A stretch of DNA of 64,000 nt from Panagrolaimus kolymaensis (lineage: Eukaryota; Nematoda; Chromadorea; Rhabditida; Panagrolaimidae), in NCBI GenBank assembly GCA_028622995.1, contig JAJQJQ010000022.1, positions 930,001 through 994,000 on the forward strand, in the 5' to 3' direction. The position numbers and the translations under genes are program-made. Positions 49,391 to 60,169 of the stretch are shown here, in pieces (within the stretch, counting starts at the first letter, position 1; the number at the start of each line of letters is the position of its first letter). The notes under the pieces are model-generated. The model ran no database searches, was not told the origin of the DNA, and saw only the letters and a list, made by a program, of their open reading frames with translations.

Positions 49391-50701
49391 ATGAAAAAAA
49401 TGGAAGAAGAAATTAAAAATTTAGTAAAAACTTCAATTTTGAAAGCAACTGGTGAATCCGGCGGTGGATGTATTTCTTCAGGAAAAAAATATGAAATTGA
49501 TAATAATCAATTTATTTATGTTAAAATTAATAATAAAAAAGATGTAAGTTTTCTTTATTTCTTTGATAGCGCAAAGGCTATGTTTTTAATTTTATAGGCA
49601 AAATTAATGTTTGATGGCGAACATAAAAGTGTGGAAGCTATTCGCTCAACAAACATAATTCGTGCACCAAAGTCATATGGAACTTTTAAATTAGCGGATG
49701 GAACTTCGGCGATAGTTTTTGAATATGTTAAAATGAAAAATTTAAAAGATCAAGCTTCACTTGGTAAACAATTAGCTGAGTAAGTCCTTTTTAGAAAAAT
49801 TCTTGAATCGCTTTAATCAATGGTATTGGAGTAGGCTATAAAGAAGAGCTTATAAATCCCTTATTTCTTTATTCAAAGTGTTTAGTGTATTGAAAATATT
49901 TTTGTCAAAATTTGCGCAAAATTCTCTAACAAAAAAATTCACAACCTTTAAATTTTTCATTTCTTCTCAAAAAAAAGAAAAGAACCTCGAAATTTACTTA
50001 TTAAATTTTTTTTTCATACGAATTATGAAAAACTTTTTGATTTTCCAGATACCTTATTTTTCTTTGTAAAGTTTTTACAAAGTGCATCTTTTCGAAAAAA
50101 CAAATAAAACCATTGTTTGATAAATATTTTTATGTAAATTTACAGGCTTCATCTTCATAATGAAAAAACTGGTTCACCAATAAAAAAGTTTGGATTTGAT
50201 GTTCCCACATGTTGTGGATATCTTTCACTCAATAATGAATGGAATGATAATTGGACAAATTTTTATATTTATCAAAGACTTCAACATCATATCGATATGT
50301 TACTTGAAAAAGGTTCCAATAAACAATTATTAGATTTATGGAATGAATGTTTACCTAAAATTGAAACAATTTTAAATCGAATTAATCCAACTCCAGCTTT
50401 GGTTCACGGAGATTTATGGTCGGGAAATATGGCATCCACGGAAACAGATGAACCAATTATTTTTGATCCCGCAAGTTTTTATGGTCATTCAGAATTTGAT
50501 TTAGGAATCGCAAAAATGTTTGGTGGTTTTACAAAAGATTTTTATAACGCTTATAATAGTATTATTCCAAAAACTGAAGGCTTTGAACAAAGATTATTAA
50601 TTTATGAATTATTTCATCATTTAAATCATTGGAATCATTTTGGAAGTTGTTATTCTTCAGGAAGTTTAAGCTTAATGAAACAAATTATTAATTCGAAATA
50701 A
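49391..50701 (+). CDS. fructosamine-3-kinase (FN3K family)
   Basis: Exons 49391-49543, 49598-49779 and 50146-50701 join to 296 aa, close to the family's usual 290-309. Features: a Gly-rich ESGGGCISSGKKYEI nucleotide loop, ADGTSAIVFEYV, LHLHNEKTG and FGFDVPTCCGYL. The catalytic motif is HGDLWSGN, with base Asp in IIFDPASFYG. FN3K phosphorylates the sugar of glycated lysines so that the adduct falls off, a cytosolic protein-repair step; related proteins act on ribulosamines. The start could be 49391 or the next ATG at 49400. Intact and complete. The last intron is long (366 bp) for this window. Confidence 0.93.
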
Positions 50702-51433
50702 ACATTTTTTTAAATTGTTGGTAATAAAATGTTCTCTTTTTTCGAGCTTCTTTTGATCAGTTTAGTATCGTTTGAATTAATAAAGAAAAAGCATACTATG
50801 CATTTTGAATTATAAATAAAATAATTGATAAATATTCATTTTACGTATCAAGGTTAAGAACCAATTTGATTCATTTTTTCCATAGATTTTCTTGGCCATC
50901 AACTTGTAATTTTTAATTTTTTCATAAACATCTATTTAAAAAAAGCATTTTGTTTTTCTTCGTCTTTCTTGCTTTTATGATTGACGAAACTATGAACAAA
51001 ACAAATATATTTTAATACAGAAAATCATACTACAAACTTTAATTTTGGTTTGTGTTTTTTTGTTTGTTTACTGCTGACGTTTTAATTTTTTTTGATTTTT
51101 GTTTGAATATTTGAATTTTTTTTAAATTTAATTAGCTTTGCTAAAGTTTTAGAAAACTCTATGTTATGATAATATTAAAAAAAATTCCAAGAAAAAGAAG
51201 GAAACTACAAATAAAGGTTTTATTCGAAAAACAACAAAACTTTTTTTAAAGAAATTCACAAAATCGTAATTATATAAACGATATACCAAAAAACAAGCTG
51301 AAGATTTAGAATTTATGTTAATCAATAAATTAAGTAAAAATGAGAAAATTATTCATTTTATGACACCTATGAAAAAAGCAAAGATAAATAAAGTACGTAT
51401 AATATTTTTTTAAAACGGAAACAAAATATTACA
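50702..51433. other. intergenic with weak coding-like stretch
   Basis: A plus-strand stretch near 51285-51392 reads RYTKKQAEDLEFMLINKLSK in one frame and ends at a GTACGT donor-like site. No partner exon is found. It may be a decayed exon. The rest is AT-rich. Confidence 0.3.
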
Positions 51434-52491
51434 TTATCGCATGGATTTGCTAATCACTGTGATTTGTGTGGTTCGAACTGCAATGGAACGCTTAATTCCA
51501 GGAAGGTAGTATAAATGATAGAAAGATATGAAACTTTCACGAAATGATTTCCTAAAAAAAGGCTTTAAATAAATTTAAATTTTCTCACATTTAGGCTCCT
51601 TTTTTTTCAAAATTTCCGAGTGGAAAAAGAAACTTACGATAAGCAAAAAAGTAAAACAATTGGTGTCACATAAAAAAGCATGCAAATCCAATTACATATT
51701 AACGCTAAACAATAAGATCCAAGATGGTAAAACAAATTGAAAGATGGATAAATTTCATTTAAAGCATTATTAAATTTGAGTGAAGCAAAAGCAGCTCCTT
51801 CGCTGGCAATTAACAAAAATGATGCAACGATAGACATAATGAGTAAATAAGTTTCATATTTTTGCTTTTTTTGATTTGGATCGCCACCTTTCAATTTTCT
51901 TGCAAAAGTTGTAAATAATCCCAAAATCAAAGCCACTATAGCGTTAATAGAATTTGAAAGTGGCACAGTGGAGGATCCAAAAAATTCTGGGCAATCATAT
52001 TCGCTGCTACTCTTTGACGACACAAAAAAACATTGAAAATTCTTTAGCAAATATCCATTTAAAATAAATGGATAAAAAATGATGGCTCCAAATATGGCAG
52101 CTAAAGGCCATCCACTCCAAATTTTTTCATGCTTTGAAAATAAAAATAATGTTGTAAATCGATTAAATGCAAGCACAGTATTCCAAAAACCATAAAATCT
52201 CCAATCGTACCACCAAATAATATAAAAAATTGTGGTAAGGAAATATGAATCTTTTATATGTTCAGAAAGTTTAAGGAACAAAACTAATATTATATTTAAA
52301 AAATACCCAATTGCAAGGATGTAATAAAAAGCAGATGAAAAAGTTTTAGTTTTTTGATAAAAATGGTAAATTAAAAATATTAAAAATAAAAGTTGTAAAA
52401 CCAAAGATGTGTACAAAATTATTCCATCAACAATGGTTAGTTTGCTTATGAGAGAGGAGATTATTTCTGTTTCTTCTGCTGTAATATTCAT
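51434..52491 (-). CDS. SRG-superfamily 7TM receptor
   Basis: Exons 51638-52491 and 51434-51551 join to 323 aa from MNITAEETEI. An upstream in-frame Met at 52698 adds a non-conserved stretch and is less likely. Seven hydrophobic segments are present. The TM3 end reads YGFWNTVLAFNRFTTLFLF followed by SKHEKIWSGW, the srg/sru/srv-type NR motif and W. The last exon (SKSFRESFISFYHLYYLPGI) is a conserved cytosolic tail also present in the adjacent paralogue. N-terminal sequons are consistent with an extracellular N-terminus. Intact. Likely role: chemosensory GPCR. Confidence 0.8.
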
Positions 52492-53024
52492 TTTTTTATA
52501 TTTTTTTAATAGTTTAGTAATAAAAGTTTTCACTAAAAAATGAAATATAAAATGAGCAAATAAAATTTTATAGCTACCGTTTTTTAAAACTTTAAACTTT
52601 TCCATAGAATACCTCCTCCCAAAAAACCATGATGAAATTTTATACATATAATTTTTCTGTGAAACAAAATGTAATTTGATTTTGTGTTTATAGGGCATCT
52701 CATAATTTTTAATTTAATCACATAAAAAAGTATGTCTATTATATCTTGTATCTTGAATATGAATAAGGCAAAGGGCAAAAAAATGAATGAGAAAAAAATT
52801 TAAATGGATTAAATAATTTTATTGGAATGTTAAAAGTTTAAATTATGATATGACTTAGCTTTTTTTTCCATGAACTGATGTTTGTCATTATGGATTTTAC
52901 TTATCTTATTCGTCATTGTAAACAATATTGGTAAACTTTAAAAAAAAACCATGTTTAGAAATTTTATTAAAAATTTGGAACTATTTTATATAAAAAAAAT
53001 TAATTAATTTTTAAAACAATTTTT
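52492..53024. other. intergenic
   Basis: AT-rich spacer between receptor genes on the same strand. No feature recognised. Confidence 0.5.
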
Positions 53025-54251
53025 TTATGAAAATGTAAAATTAGTATTTCGCGCCAAATTAATAGATAGATTTTTCTTTGATAAAATTTTCTTAACATGT
53101 TCTCGATAAGGTTTAATAAAATATAATAAACTTGAACATTCAAATACCATATGCATGGAACTCAATGGATATGCAAGGTTTGCAAAAAAATTTCCATTAC
53201 GAAGTTGTAACACAAAAGGAATAATCATGAGACAAAGTGGAATAAACATGAAAGCTGAAGCAACAACCATTTGCATCATCAAAGCTCTAAAATAAATAAA
53301 GTTATATTGGGTTTGACTCGAAAAATATTTACGTACCTATGAAGCATTCGATGCATTTTATAGGTATCTTTTGTTATAAATTTTTTTATTTTTTTAAGTT
53401 GAATAATAAAAATAATGTTTAAAGTTATAAATGATGCAATAAAAAATCCAATCCATATAATGTTAAAACTAACAAAGACTAGAAGTGGAACATTACCAGA
53501 ATTAGGGCTAACACCGATGGTGCTTGGGATCGTTTGATAGAATTCAATTAAAGCGGGGATTTCAGCTTCCAAAAGTTTTTGTGTCTCGTTAACATCTCCA
53601 ATCATTATATACAACGGTACTGAAAATTTTAATAAAATTAATAACAACGAAAAACCTGGATTATAAAAATCCGCAAAAAATTCTTAACCGATCTTTCCGC
53701 CACAAAAGCAAACTAATAAAAGGTATTTTAAAAAATAATATTTTTTGCATAAATTTAAAAAACTCACTTGTAAACACAGCACTTGTAATAATGGAAGGAA
53801 GAACATAACTAAAAATAATGAATCTTGCTGATAATTGAGTTTGATTATGAAATAAAGCTATAACCCTTTGAAATAGCGAAACAATGGTAGCAAACACTCC
53901 AACAATAACATTTATTAACCAAAATGCAAGAATGTGAGTAACCCAATAACTTTTAATTGGAAAATAAGGTTGAACACTCCATATTGGAAGAGGGAATAAC
54001 CATTTAGGATCGAATAAAAATAATGAAATTTCATAAATTATATTTGTGGTTAATTGAATAAGTACGGTAGTTTTAAAGGAGCCCATTGGATTTGTGGATT
54101 TTTTCAAAATTACATAAGCCGTAAAAGAATAGAAAAATATTGATAAAACAAAAGTTATATCCATAAAAATTCTAACATATTTCGATAAAGTTGGATGGTA
54201 AATTTCTTCGAGTTTTAAATCTTTCCATTTTTCAAAAGAAAAGAAAGACAT
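53025..54251 (-). CDS. Srh/Str-superfamily 7TM chemoreceptor
   Basis: Exons 53768-54251, 53337-53619 and 53025-53286 join to 342 aa. The start MSFFSFEKWKDLKLEEIYHP mirrors the receptor at 3037-4272, as do KKSTNPMGSFKTTVLIQL, the long TM4-5 loop (VNETQKLLEAEIPAL), the KMHRMLHRALMMQ junction and the end SSMHMVFECSSLLYFIKPYR. Intron positions are the same. The two are clear paralogues at opposite ends of the window, on opposite strands. Intact, with seven membrane segments. Confidence 0.85.
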
Positions 54252-54785
54252 TTTTTATTTAATCCTTCAACTTTGAAAAATCAATAATCAAAAGTTAAAG
54301 TTAAGTTTAAATGACAAATAAATATTTTGTCGTTGCAAATATGTTTAATTTCAAGCAAACTTGCATATACCTAAAAAAAGTTTTGAATATGTATCTATGC
54401 AATTAACTTTTTCACCTGCAAGTTTCGCATTTTATTTTTCTTGCCAAATAAGAAAATGTAAAATAAATTTTTAATTTTAACAATAATAAATTCGAGGGGC
54501 AGCTTAGCCCTATTAGTTTTTGGCTATCAACAAAAGTGTAGGCATGCTTGATTACTAATTTTTTAAAGTTCGAAAAACTTATCACACCAACTTATGTAAT
54601 AAACGTAGTTAAAGGTAATTAACTTTTTTTTCTCCACCTGCAATAATTATTTCGTCCTTTTGAAAAGATCTTGATTTTCAGTCATGGATATAATTTTTTG
54701 CAACATGAATGAGATAATTAAAAATTTATTTAATAAATTACTTTTAGTTTTAGAAAATTTATGTATTTGGGTAAATTTCAAGAAA
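54252..54785. other. intergenic
   Basis: AT-rich, with no feature recognised. Confidence 0.5.
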
Positions 54786-55720
54786 TCAAGAGTTGCTTCG
54801 TTTTTGAAAGAGATTGTTTTGACTGGCTTCAGATATTATTTCAGTTTCATATTTTGGGTTTCTGATTCCTGGGGTGAGGTACAAATGATAAAAGCATACA
54901 AAACTTTCTCGAACTGCTTTTCTGAAAAAAATAATTTTTTTAATATATGGAACTTCAGATTCTAAAGGCGGAATTCTGCTTACGATAAGCAATATAGCAA
55001 AGCGATGGGTGAAGTATAAAACAAAACCGCAAACCAATTAGATACAGATACCAAAATCTTTGCTGTGAGATATGTTTGAAAATTGAAGCCAGAAAAATTT
55101 GCATTTTTGGAAATAAAATCACCAGCGAGAAAAGTAAATAATTCACTCAATGCTAATAAAATGGAAGCCATGATTGAAGTTACCAGAAGATATGTTTCAT
55201 ATTTTTGTTTTTTCTGCCATGTATTTCCTTTAATTTTTCTAGCGAAAGCTGTTGTTAAACCCAAAACCAAAGCAACGATTGCATTAATTCCATTTGAAAT
55301 TGGTACAGTATTCGATGAAGTAAAAAAATCTGTGCAATTTATATTTTGCCAATCGGATTCAAAACAATGATAATTTTTCAAAAAGTATCCATTTAAAATA
55401 AATGGATATGCTAAAGTGATGCCAAAAATAATTGCTAATCGCCATCCTTTCCAAATTTGTTTATGTTGTTTAAATAAAAATAGCGCAGTAAATCGATTAA
55501 ATGCAAGCATAGTATTCCAAAAACCATAAAATCTTGAATCATACCATTGAATGATGTTGTAAGCAGTTTTAAAAATGGCCGAAGTTATATTTACATTAAT
55601 TCTAAACATAAAAACTGTGATAACATTTAAAAAATATCCAATTACTAATAAATAATAAAATGCAGTATTGAAGGTCTCAGATTTACAGATAATACGACAA
55701 ATTTGAAAAACACCTTGTTT
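54786..55720 (-). pseudogene. SRG-superfamily receptor missing its 5' end
   Basis: Paralogue of the gene at 51434-52491: YGFWNTMLAFNRFTALFLF, WKGWRLAIIFGITLAYPF, QKKQKYETYLLVTSIMAS, and the last exon (54786-54921) SKAVRESFVCFYHLYLTPGI. Exon 1 ends at 54984. Upstream, homology continues through TM2 (TFNTAFYYLLVIGYFLNVI) to about 55720, but no Met, signal or TM1 precedes it, and a stop lies just beyond in frame. The first in-frame Met (55609) would delete TM1 and TM2. It is either a 5'-truncated pseudogene or has a divergent first exon. Base use is like its neighbours. Confidence 0.7.
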
Positions 55721-55941
55721 GGTTTTACCTCTTCTTTATTTTTTGGTCGTTATCTTCCATCATTTTAGTTTTTAACCTTATCAAAAATATTCACCCCTTT
55801 CTTTGCTACTGATTTTTTTGATCGATTTTTCCACTTTAAAAATATTTTACTTTTGAAAACCATAATTTTTGAATTTTGATGGTCAATTTTAATGCGAACT
55901 TCAAAAAATTTTTAAAGTGTTTTTTTTATCCACCGTTTTAG

Positions 55942-57510
55942 ATGTTTCTCAAATTTTTAACTTTGATTACTTTTTTCTTCTTTGCCATTGCACAAGACAC
56001 AACTCAATGGCGGCCATCATTTCATTTTTCACCAATTAAAAATTGGATAAACGATCCAAATGGGTTATTTTATCAAAATGGATTTTATCATATATTTTTT
56101 CAATTTAATCCATATGGAAATGAATGGGGTTCCATGTCATGGGGACATGCTATAAGTACGGATTTATTTCATTGGGATGAATTACCTGTGGCAATATTAT
56201 CTCAACCAACGGAAGATATATTTTCTGGAAGTATCGTTATTGATACCAAAAATGTTACTGGTCTTGGAATTGGAAATATTTCACCGATAATTGCAATTTA
56301 CACCAGCGCCTACAAACAAGGCTCAAGCCATGGCGCTGGAATTCAAGCTCAATCGTTAGCTTACAGTTTGGATACAATGGCTGAAACTTTTACGTTTTTC
56401 CCAAATAATCCCGTGCTTAATTTAAATCCTGAACAAAATGATTTTCGCGATCCCAAAGTTTTTTGGTATGAAAAAGGTGGATATTGGGTGATGGTTACGG
56501 TAATTGCAGAGAATTTCACTGTGAGATTATGGCGTTCGAATAATTTATTGGATTGGAAAAAGCTAAGTGATTTTTCAATTCCTCACGTTCCACATGATGG
56601 AGCTCAATGGGAATGTCCAAATTTATTTCCACTGCCTTTGGATGGGGATTCGAATAATATTAAATGGGTTATGATAGTCAATGTGAATCCGTGGTCAGTG
56701 GCTGGAGGCTCGGGAGGAATGTATTATATTGGGAATTTTGATGGAGTTACTTTTACCGCACAAAATTTTCCTCCACCCGGATCAGATTTAGCTGATTTTA
56801 ATTGGCTAGATCATGGAGCAGATTTTTATGCGGCTTCAACTTTTTATAATATGCCAAATCCCAATGAACAAATTTTACTTGGATGGATGAATAATTGGGA
56901 TTATGCTGGATCTGTACCAACTTCGCCATGGCGTGGAGCTTTTTCCATTCCTAGAACCATGACTTTAAAAGCCATCAATGGAATCCCTAAACTTGTTTTC
57001 AATCCATCGATTCAATTTAAAACTCTCATCGCAGAAGGTGAAACTATTTATCTTCGACCAATAACCCTTTCATCAAATCAACAATTTCTTGATGATCGAA
57101 CTCGGGGAACCATTCAAAATATTGATTTTAATATTCAACCTTTAAGCGCAAAATGTGCAGGAATCATTGTTCGAGCAAATGAAGATGGAAGTCTTGGAAC
57201 AAAAATTATTTTTGACATTGAACATAGAACTCTCACAGTAGATCGATCAAAATCAGGAAAAATTGATTTTTCAAATAAATTCAGCCTTCAACACACAGTT
57301 AAAAACATGAATTTCAACCCCCAAGATCTTTTTCATATTCAAATTATTGTTGATCGAGCTTCGGTAGAAGTTTTTGCTGGAGATAATACTGCTCCAATAA
57401 CGGATATTATTTTTCCTGATGAAAGTAATGATCGACTAATCTTTTTTACTGGAAATGGAATTGCCACTTTTACAAATATTTCTATCACAAATTTACCTAT
57501 CATTTTGTGA
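55942..57510 (+). CDS. secreted GH32 glycoside hydrolase (invertase/fructanase type)
   Basis: Single intronless exon, 522 aa. Signal peptide MFLKFLTLITFFFFAIAQ. The five-bladed propeller motifs of GH32 are all present. The nucleophile Asp is in NWINDPNGLFY (residue about 38), FQFNPYG follows, the transition-state Asp is in DFRDPKVFW, and the acid/base Glu is in WECPNLFPLP. The C-terminal beta-sandwich includes IIVDRASVEVFAGDN. These enzymes hydrolyse sucrose or fructans. Animals generally lack GH32; plant-parasitic nematodes carry it after transfer from bacteria. Lack of introns in a genome where nearly every gene is split supports transfer. Base composition has been adapted to AT-rich. A secreted, digestive role is likely. 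Intact. Confidence 0.95.
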   Translation: MFLKFLTLITFFFFAIAQDTTQWRPSFHFSPIKNWINDPNGLFYQNGFYHIFFQFNPYGNEWGSMSWGHAISTDLFHWDELPVAILSQPTEDIFSGSIVIDTKNVTGLGIGNISPIIAIYTSAYKQGSSHGAGIQAQSLAYSLDTMAETFTFFPNNPVLNLNPEQNDFRDPKVFWYEKGGYWVMVTVIAENFTVRLWRSNNLLDWKKLSDFSIPHVPHDGAQWECPNLFPLPLDGDSNNIKWVMIVNVNPWSVAGGSGGMYYIGNFDGVTFTAQNFPPPGSDLADFNWLDHGADFYAASTFYNMPNPNEQILLGWMNNWDYAGSVPTSPWRGAFSIPRTMTLKAINGIPKLVFNPSIQFKTLIAEGETIYLRPITLSSNQQFLDDRTRGTIQNIDFNIQPLSAKCAGIIVRANEDGSLGTKIIFDIEHRTLTVDRSKSGKIDFSNKFSLQHTVKNMNFNPQDLFHIQIIVDRASVEVFAGDNTAPITDIIFPDESNDRLIFFTGNGIATFTNISITNLPIIL

Positions 57511-58120
57511 AATTTAGTTTTCAAGTAAATAAAAAGATTTAATTTTGTAAATTCATAGTAGCTAAAAATTGAGCAATTCTGGCGCTTTTGATGAAGAAAA
57601 AAATTAATATACAATACTTTTTTTTGCTTTTAAAGATCATATCGTCATTTAAACTTTCTTTGTCTTGAAAATCTTTTTTTTATTGCCATAATAGTTTTTA
57701 AACAGCAAAAGACATAAAGCAAAGATAAATATAAGCTTGAATGAATTTTTTTTGAGTCTTTCAGTATGTGTATGTTATCCAAGTGGATGTCGTGAGCAAA
57801 ATGTCGTTCCAAAATACTGTTAGTTATTTAAGCGTTTCCAAACACAGAGTTTGAGATTTAAAAAAAACAACAACAGCTTGCTTATTCGCCTTTTAGAATT
57901 TCCATATGGGCCAAGACAAACAAAAGCTCGAAAACAAAGAAAACGAAAAGAGAAAAATCAATAATTTTTTATTTCAGAGTTATTCAGAAAAATGTAAGTA
58001 TGCATTGATAAGGTTAAAAATCAATTAAATAAAATGTGTATCGTAAGTTTTAGACTCTAACATTTGGTATTTACTGTTTCATGGTTCCATGTGTCACAAA
58101 TTGAAAACCTTTCTTTTCAG
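57511..58120. other. intergenic; possible missing lectin exons
   Basis: Region before the lectin exons. A 16-nt exon-like segment (57978-57993, between TTTCAG and GTAAGT) is out of phase with the next exon and would create a stop. No signal-peptide exon is found. Confidence 0.4.
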
Positions 58121-58913
58121 AAGAAGCATCAAAATATTTCCAAGAAACAGGTGTATCCGATTTTTGGGTTGGTTTAAGTAAATTACAATCTCAAGGAGCT
58201 TGGGCTTGGACTGATAATACACCATTCGATTATACTGATTGGAAAAAGGGTGAACCACATAATGTAACCGGAAATGATTGTGTAGCTTTTTCATGGAGTG
58301 ATGGATTTTGGAACACTCAAAATTGTTTCAAACTTAAGCCTTTTGTTTGTGCAGTAGCAAATAGTTTAACATCAAATACTATGCCACCAAAAACAACAAT
58401 GAAATCAACAACAACTAAACGACCAGCAACAACAACATCACACAGTTCTTCTGGTAGCTGTGATGATGGATGGGCATATTACGCACCAACGAAATCTTGC
58501 TATGGTGGTTTTGTTGCTGAAGATCTTGATTGGGATGCACAAGAAAAGCATTGTCAAAGCCTAGGAGCCCATATGCCTTCAATTCGTAATATTGATGAAT
58601 TAAATTTCATTAACAGTAAGCCTTTCAACTATTTAATAAATACATACACCTCTTAAATTTTTAAGATAATTACACTTTACCTTTACTTCACGCTGTATGG
58701 TTAGGATATTATTCAGATGATAGTGGAGCAACTTGGAAATGGAGTGATAACACGCCATTTGATTTTGCAGCTTGGGGTGATGGATTTCCAATGGCCATTC
58801 AAGGCCGAAGTTGTGGTTCCATCGATGCATATGCAGATGGCGGAGATGCATGGTATGAAAATGGTCCATGTAACGAAATTTGGTATGCTATATGCAAGAA
58901 ACCTTCCACATAA
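58121..58913 (+). CDS. tandem C-type lectin-like protein, 5' incomplete
   Basis: Exons 58121-58615 and 58666-58913. The first supplies the C-terminal half of one C-type lectin domain (FWVGLSKLQSQGAWAWTD, W, NDCVAF, NCFKLKPFVC), then a Thr/Lys/Pro linker (PPKTTMKSTTTKRPATTT), then the start of a second domain (CDDGWAYY...SCYGGF). Exon 2 completes it (VWLGYYSDDSGATWKWSD, CNEIWYAICKK). The Ca-binding EPN-like site in domain 1 reads GEPHN; domain 2 has no EPN/QPD and is probably not a sugar binder by the classical site. The N-terminal half of domain 1 and the signal peptide are absent, so this is a partial gene or 5'-truncated pseudogene. Such two-lectin secreted proteins are innate-immunity or cuticle factors in nematodes. 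Confidence 0.75.
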
Positions 58914-59145
58914 AAAAGCAATTTATAAGATTAATTTTATGATAGTTGTATTATATAAAACTTTTTTGCAGCTAAAATAAAAAATTAATAATGTTAAAAA
59001 ATAAATGTTTCACATTTTAAATTAATCCAAAAATAGTCATTAGCATCAAAATTCTTTTTTGCATGATTAATTCGTAAATTTGTTTTTAGATATAGGTTAT
59101 TACTTTTTTTACTATTAAAAATCGGGTTAACTTTATAAAAATTTA
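58914..59145. other. intergenic
   Basis: Short spacer with no feature recognised. Confidence 0.4.
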
Positions 59146-59540
59146 TTACTTGCTTCCTGCATTTTTTTTTTGGGCAGCCGGACGTTGTTCAAAGTATGTG
59201 GATGGACTAAACCGGGTTTGCATATTTGGTTGAGCAACTTCTTGTTGATTGTTTCTCCATGGTCGAATGCATAAAGGTTTATTTAAGTAATTTTTCGCTA
59301 GAATCATTTTAATTTTTTCGATTTACATCAATATTTGGTTTAACTATACGTTTTTTCATTAAAGCACCGAATAGTAATAATTTCGAAATTAACTTTTGAC
59401 GAGTATGAGATCGATGCTTTGCAAGTTGATCTGCAGCCTCAACACATTTTTCATCAATCCCTATATTTAAAAGACATTATTACCATTGGAATGAGAATGT
59501 ATGTTACGTGTAATCACTGCAGCATAATAACCCTTCCTTA
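59146..59540 (-). pseudogene. coding-like fragment with frame break, unknown product
   Basis: Minus strand. A short exon (to 59508) with KGYYAAVIT is joined over a 44-bp intron to RIDEKCVEAADQLAKHRSHT then RQKLISKLLLFGALMKKRI, ending at a TAA (59309-59311). Right after, in another frame, an ATG opens a further coding-like stretch (AKNYLNKPLCIRPWRNNQQ through to AGSK and a stop at 59146). Amino-acid use is gene-like in both parts. This could be one decayed gene with a 1-base shift, or a gene with an unannotated join. No family is recognised. Confidence 0.4.
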
Positions 59541-60169
59541 ATTAAAGATCAATTTAAAAAAAAGAGAAAAAATTAATTAAAAAATTCAAAAAATATTAAC
59601 TAAAAGAAAAAATGAGTACCCAAAAATCACAATTTTCAGTAAATGGCTGCAGCAATATCAAGCGTTTTCATGATTTTTTTGTTGAAAAAGTAAGTAAACA
59701 AAAGTTTTCCTGGGGATATTATTCGCTTAAGTGATTTCACAAAAAAATACATGGAAAAATTTTGAAAGTATTTCGAGGATTGCTTTGCAGCATGTGGATT
59801 AATGCTAAATTTCAAATAATTTATATGCATATGTACAATCAAATCAAATTAATAGATTTATGCCAAATTTTCTCTGTATTATCTTTTTTAAAATAAAAAT
59901 CCAACCATTCTTAATTCCATTTTTGTTAATTTACCACATCGATTGCAAATTCGAATCATAAGGTACTTGCTAGGGTTTGAAGAGTATAATTAACAATGGC
60001 TTATTTAGCATGCTAATTATAAAATATTTTATCACAGGTGGACCCTTTGCTACTGTTGTTACAAAAAGTTGCCGAGAAAGTTGGAACAAGTCTTATTTAG
60101 TCATCAAGAAAAAAAATGAAAATTCACACTTTTTTTGAAAATCTCAAACTATTGTTATAAATTGAATAA
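59541..60169. other. intergenic
   Basis: AT-rich. May hold upstream exons of the fragment on the minus strand, but none can be supported. Confidence 0.4.
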
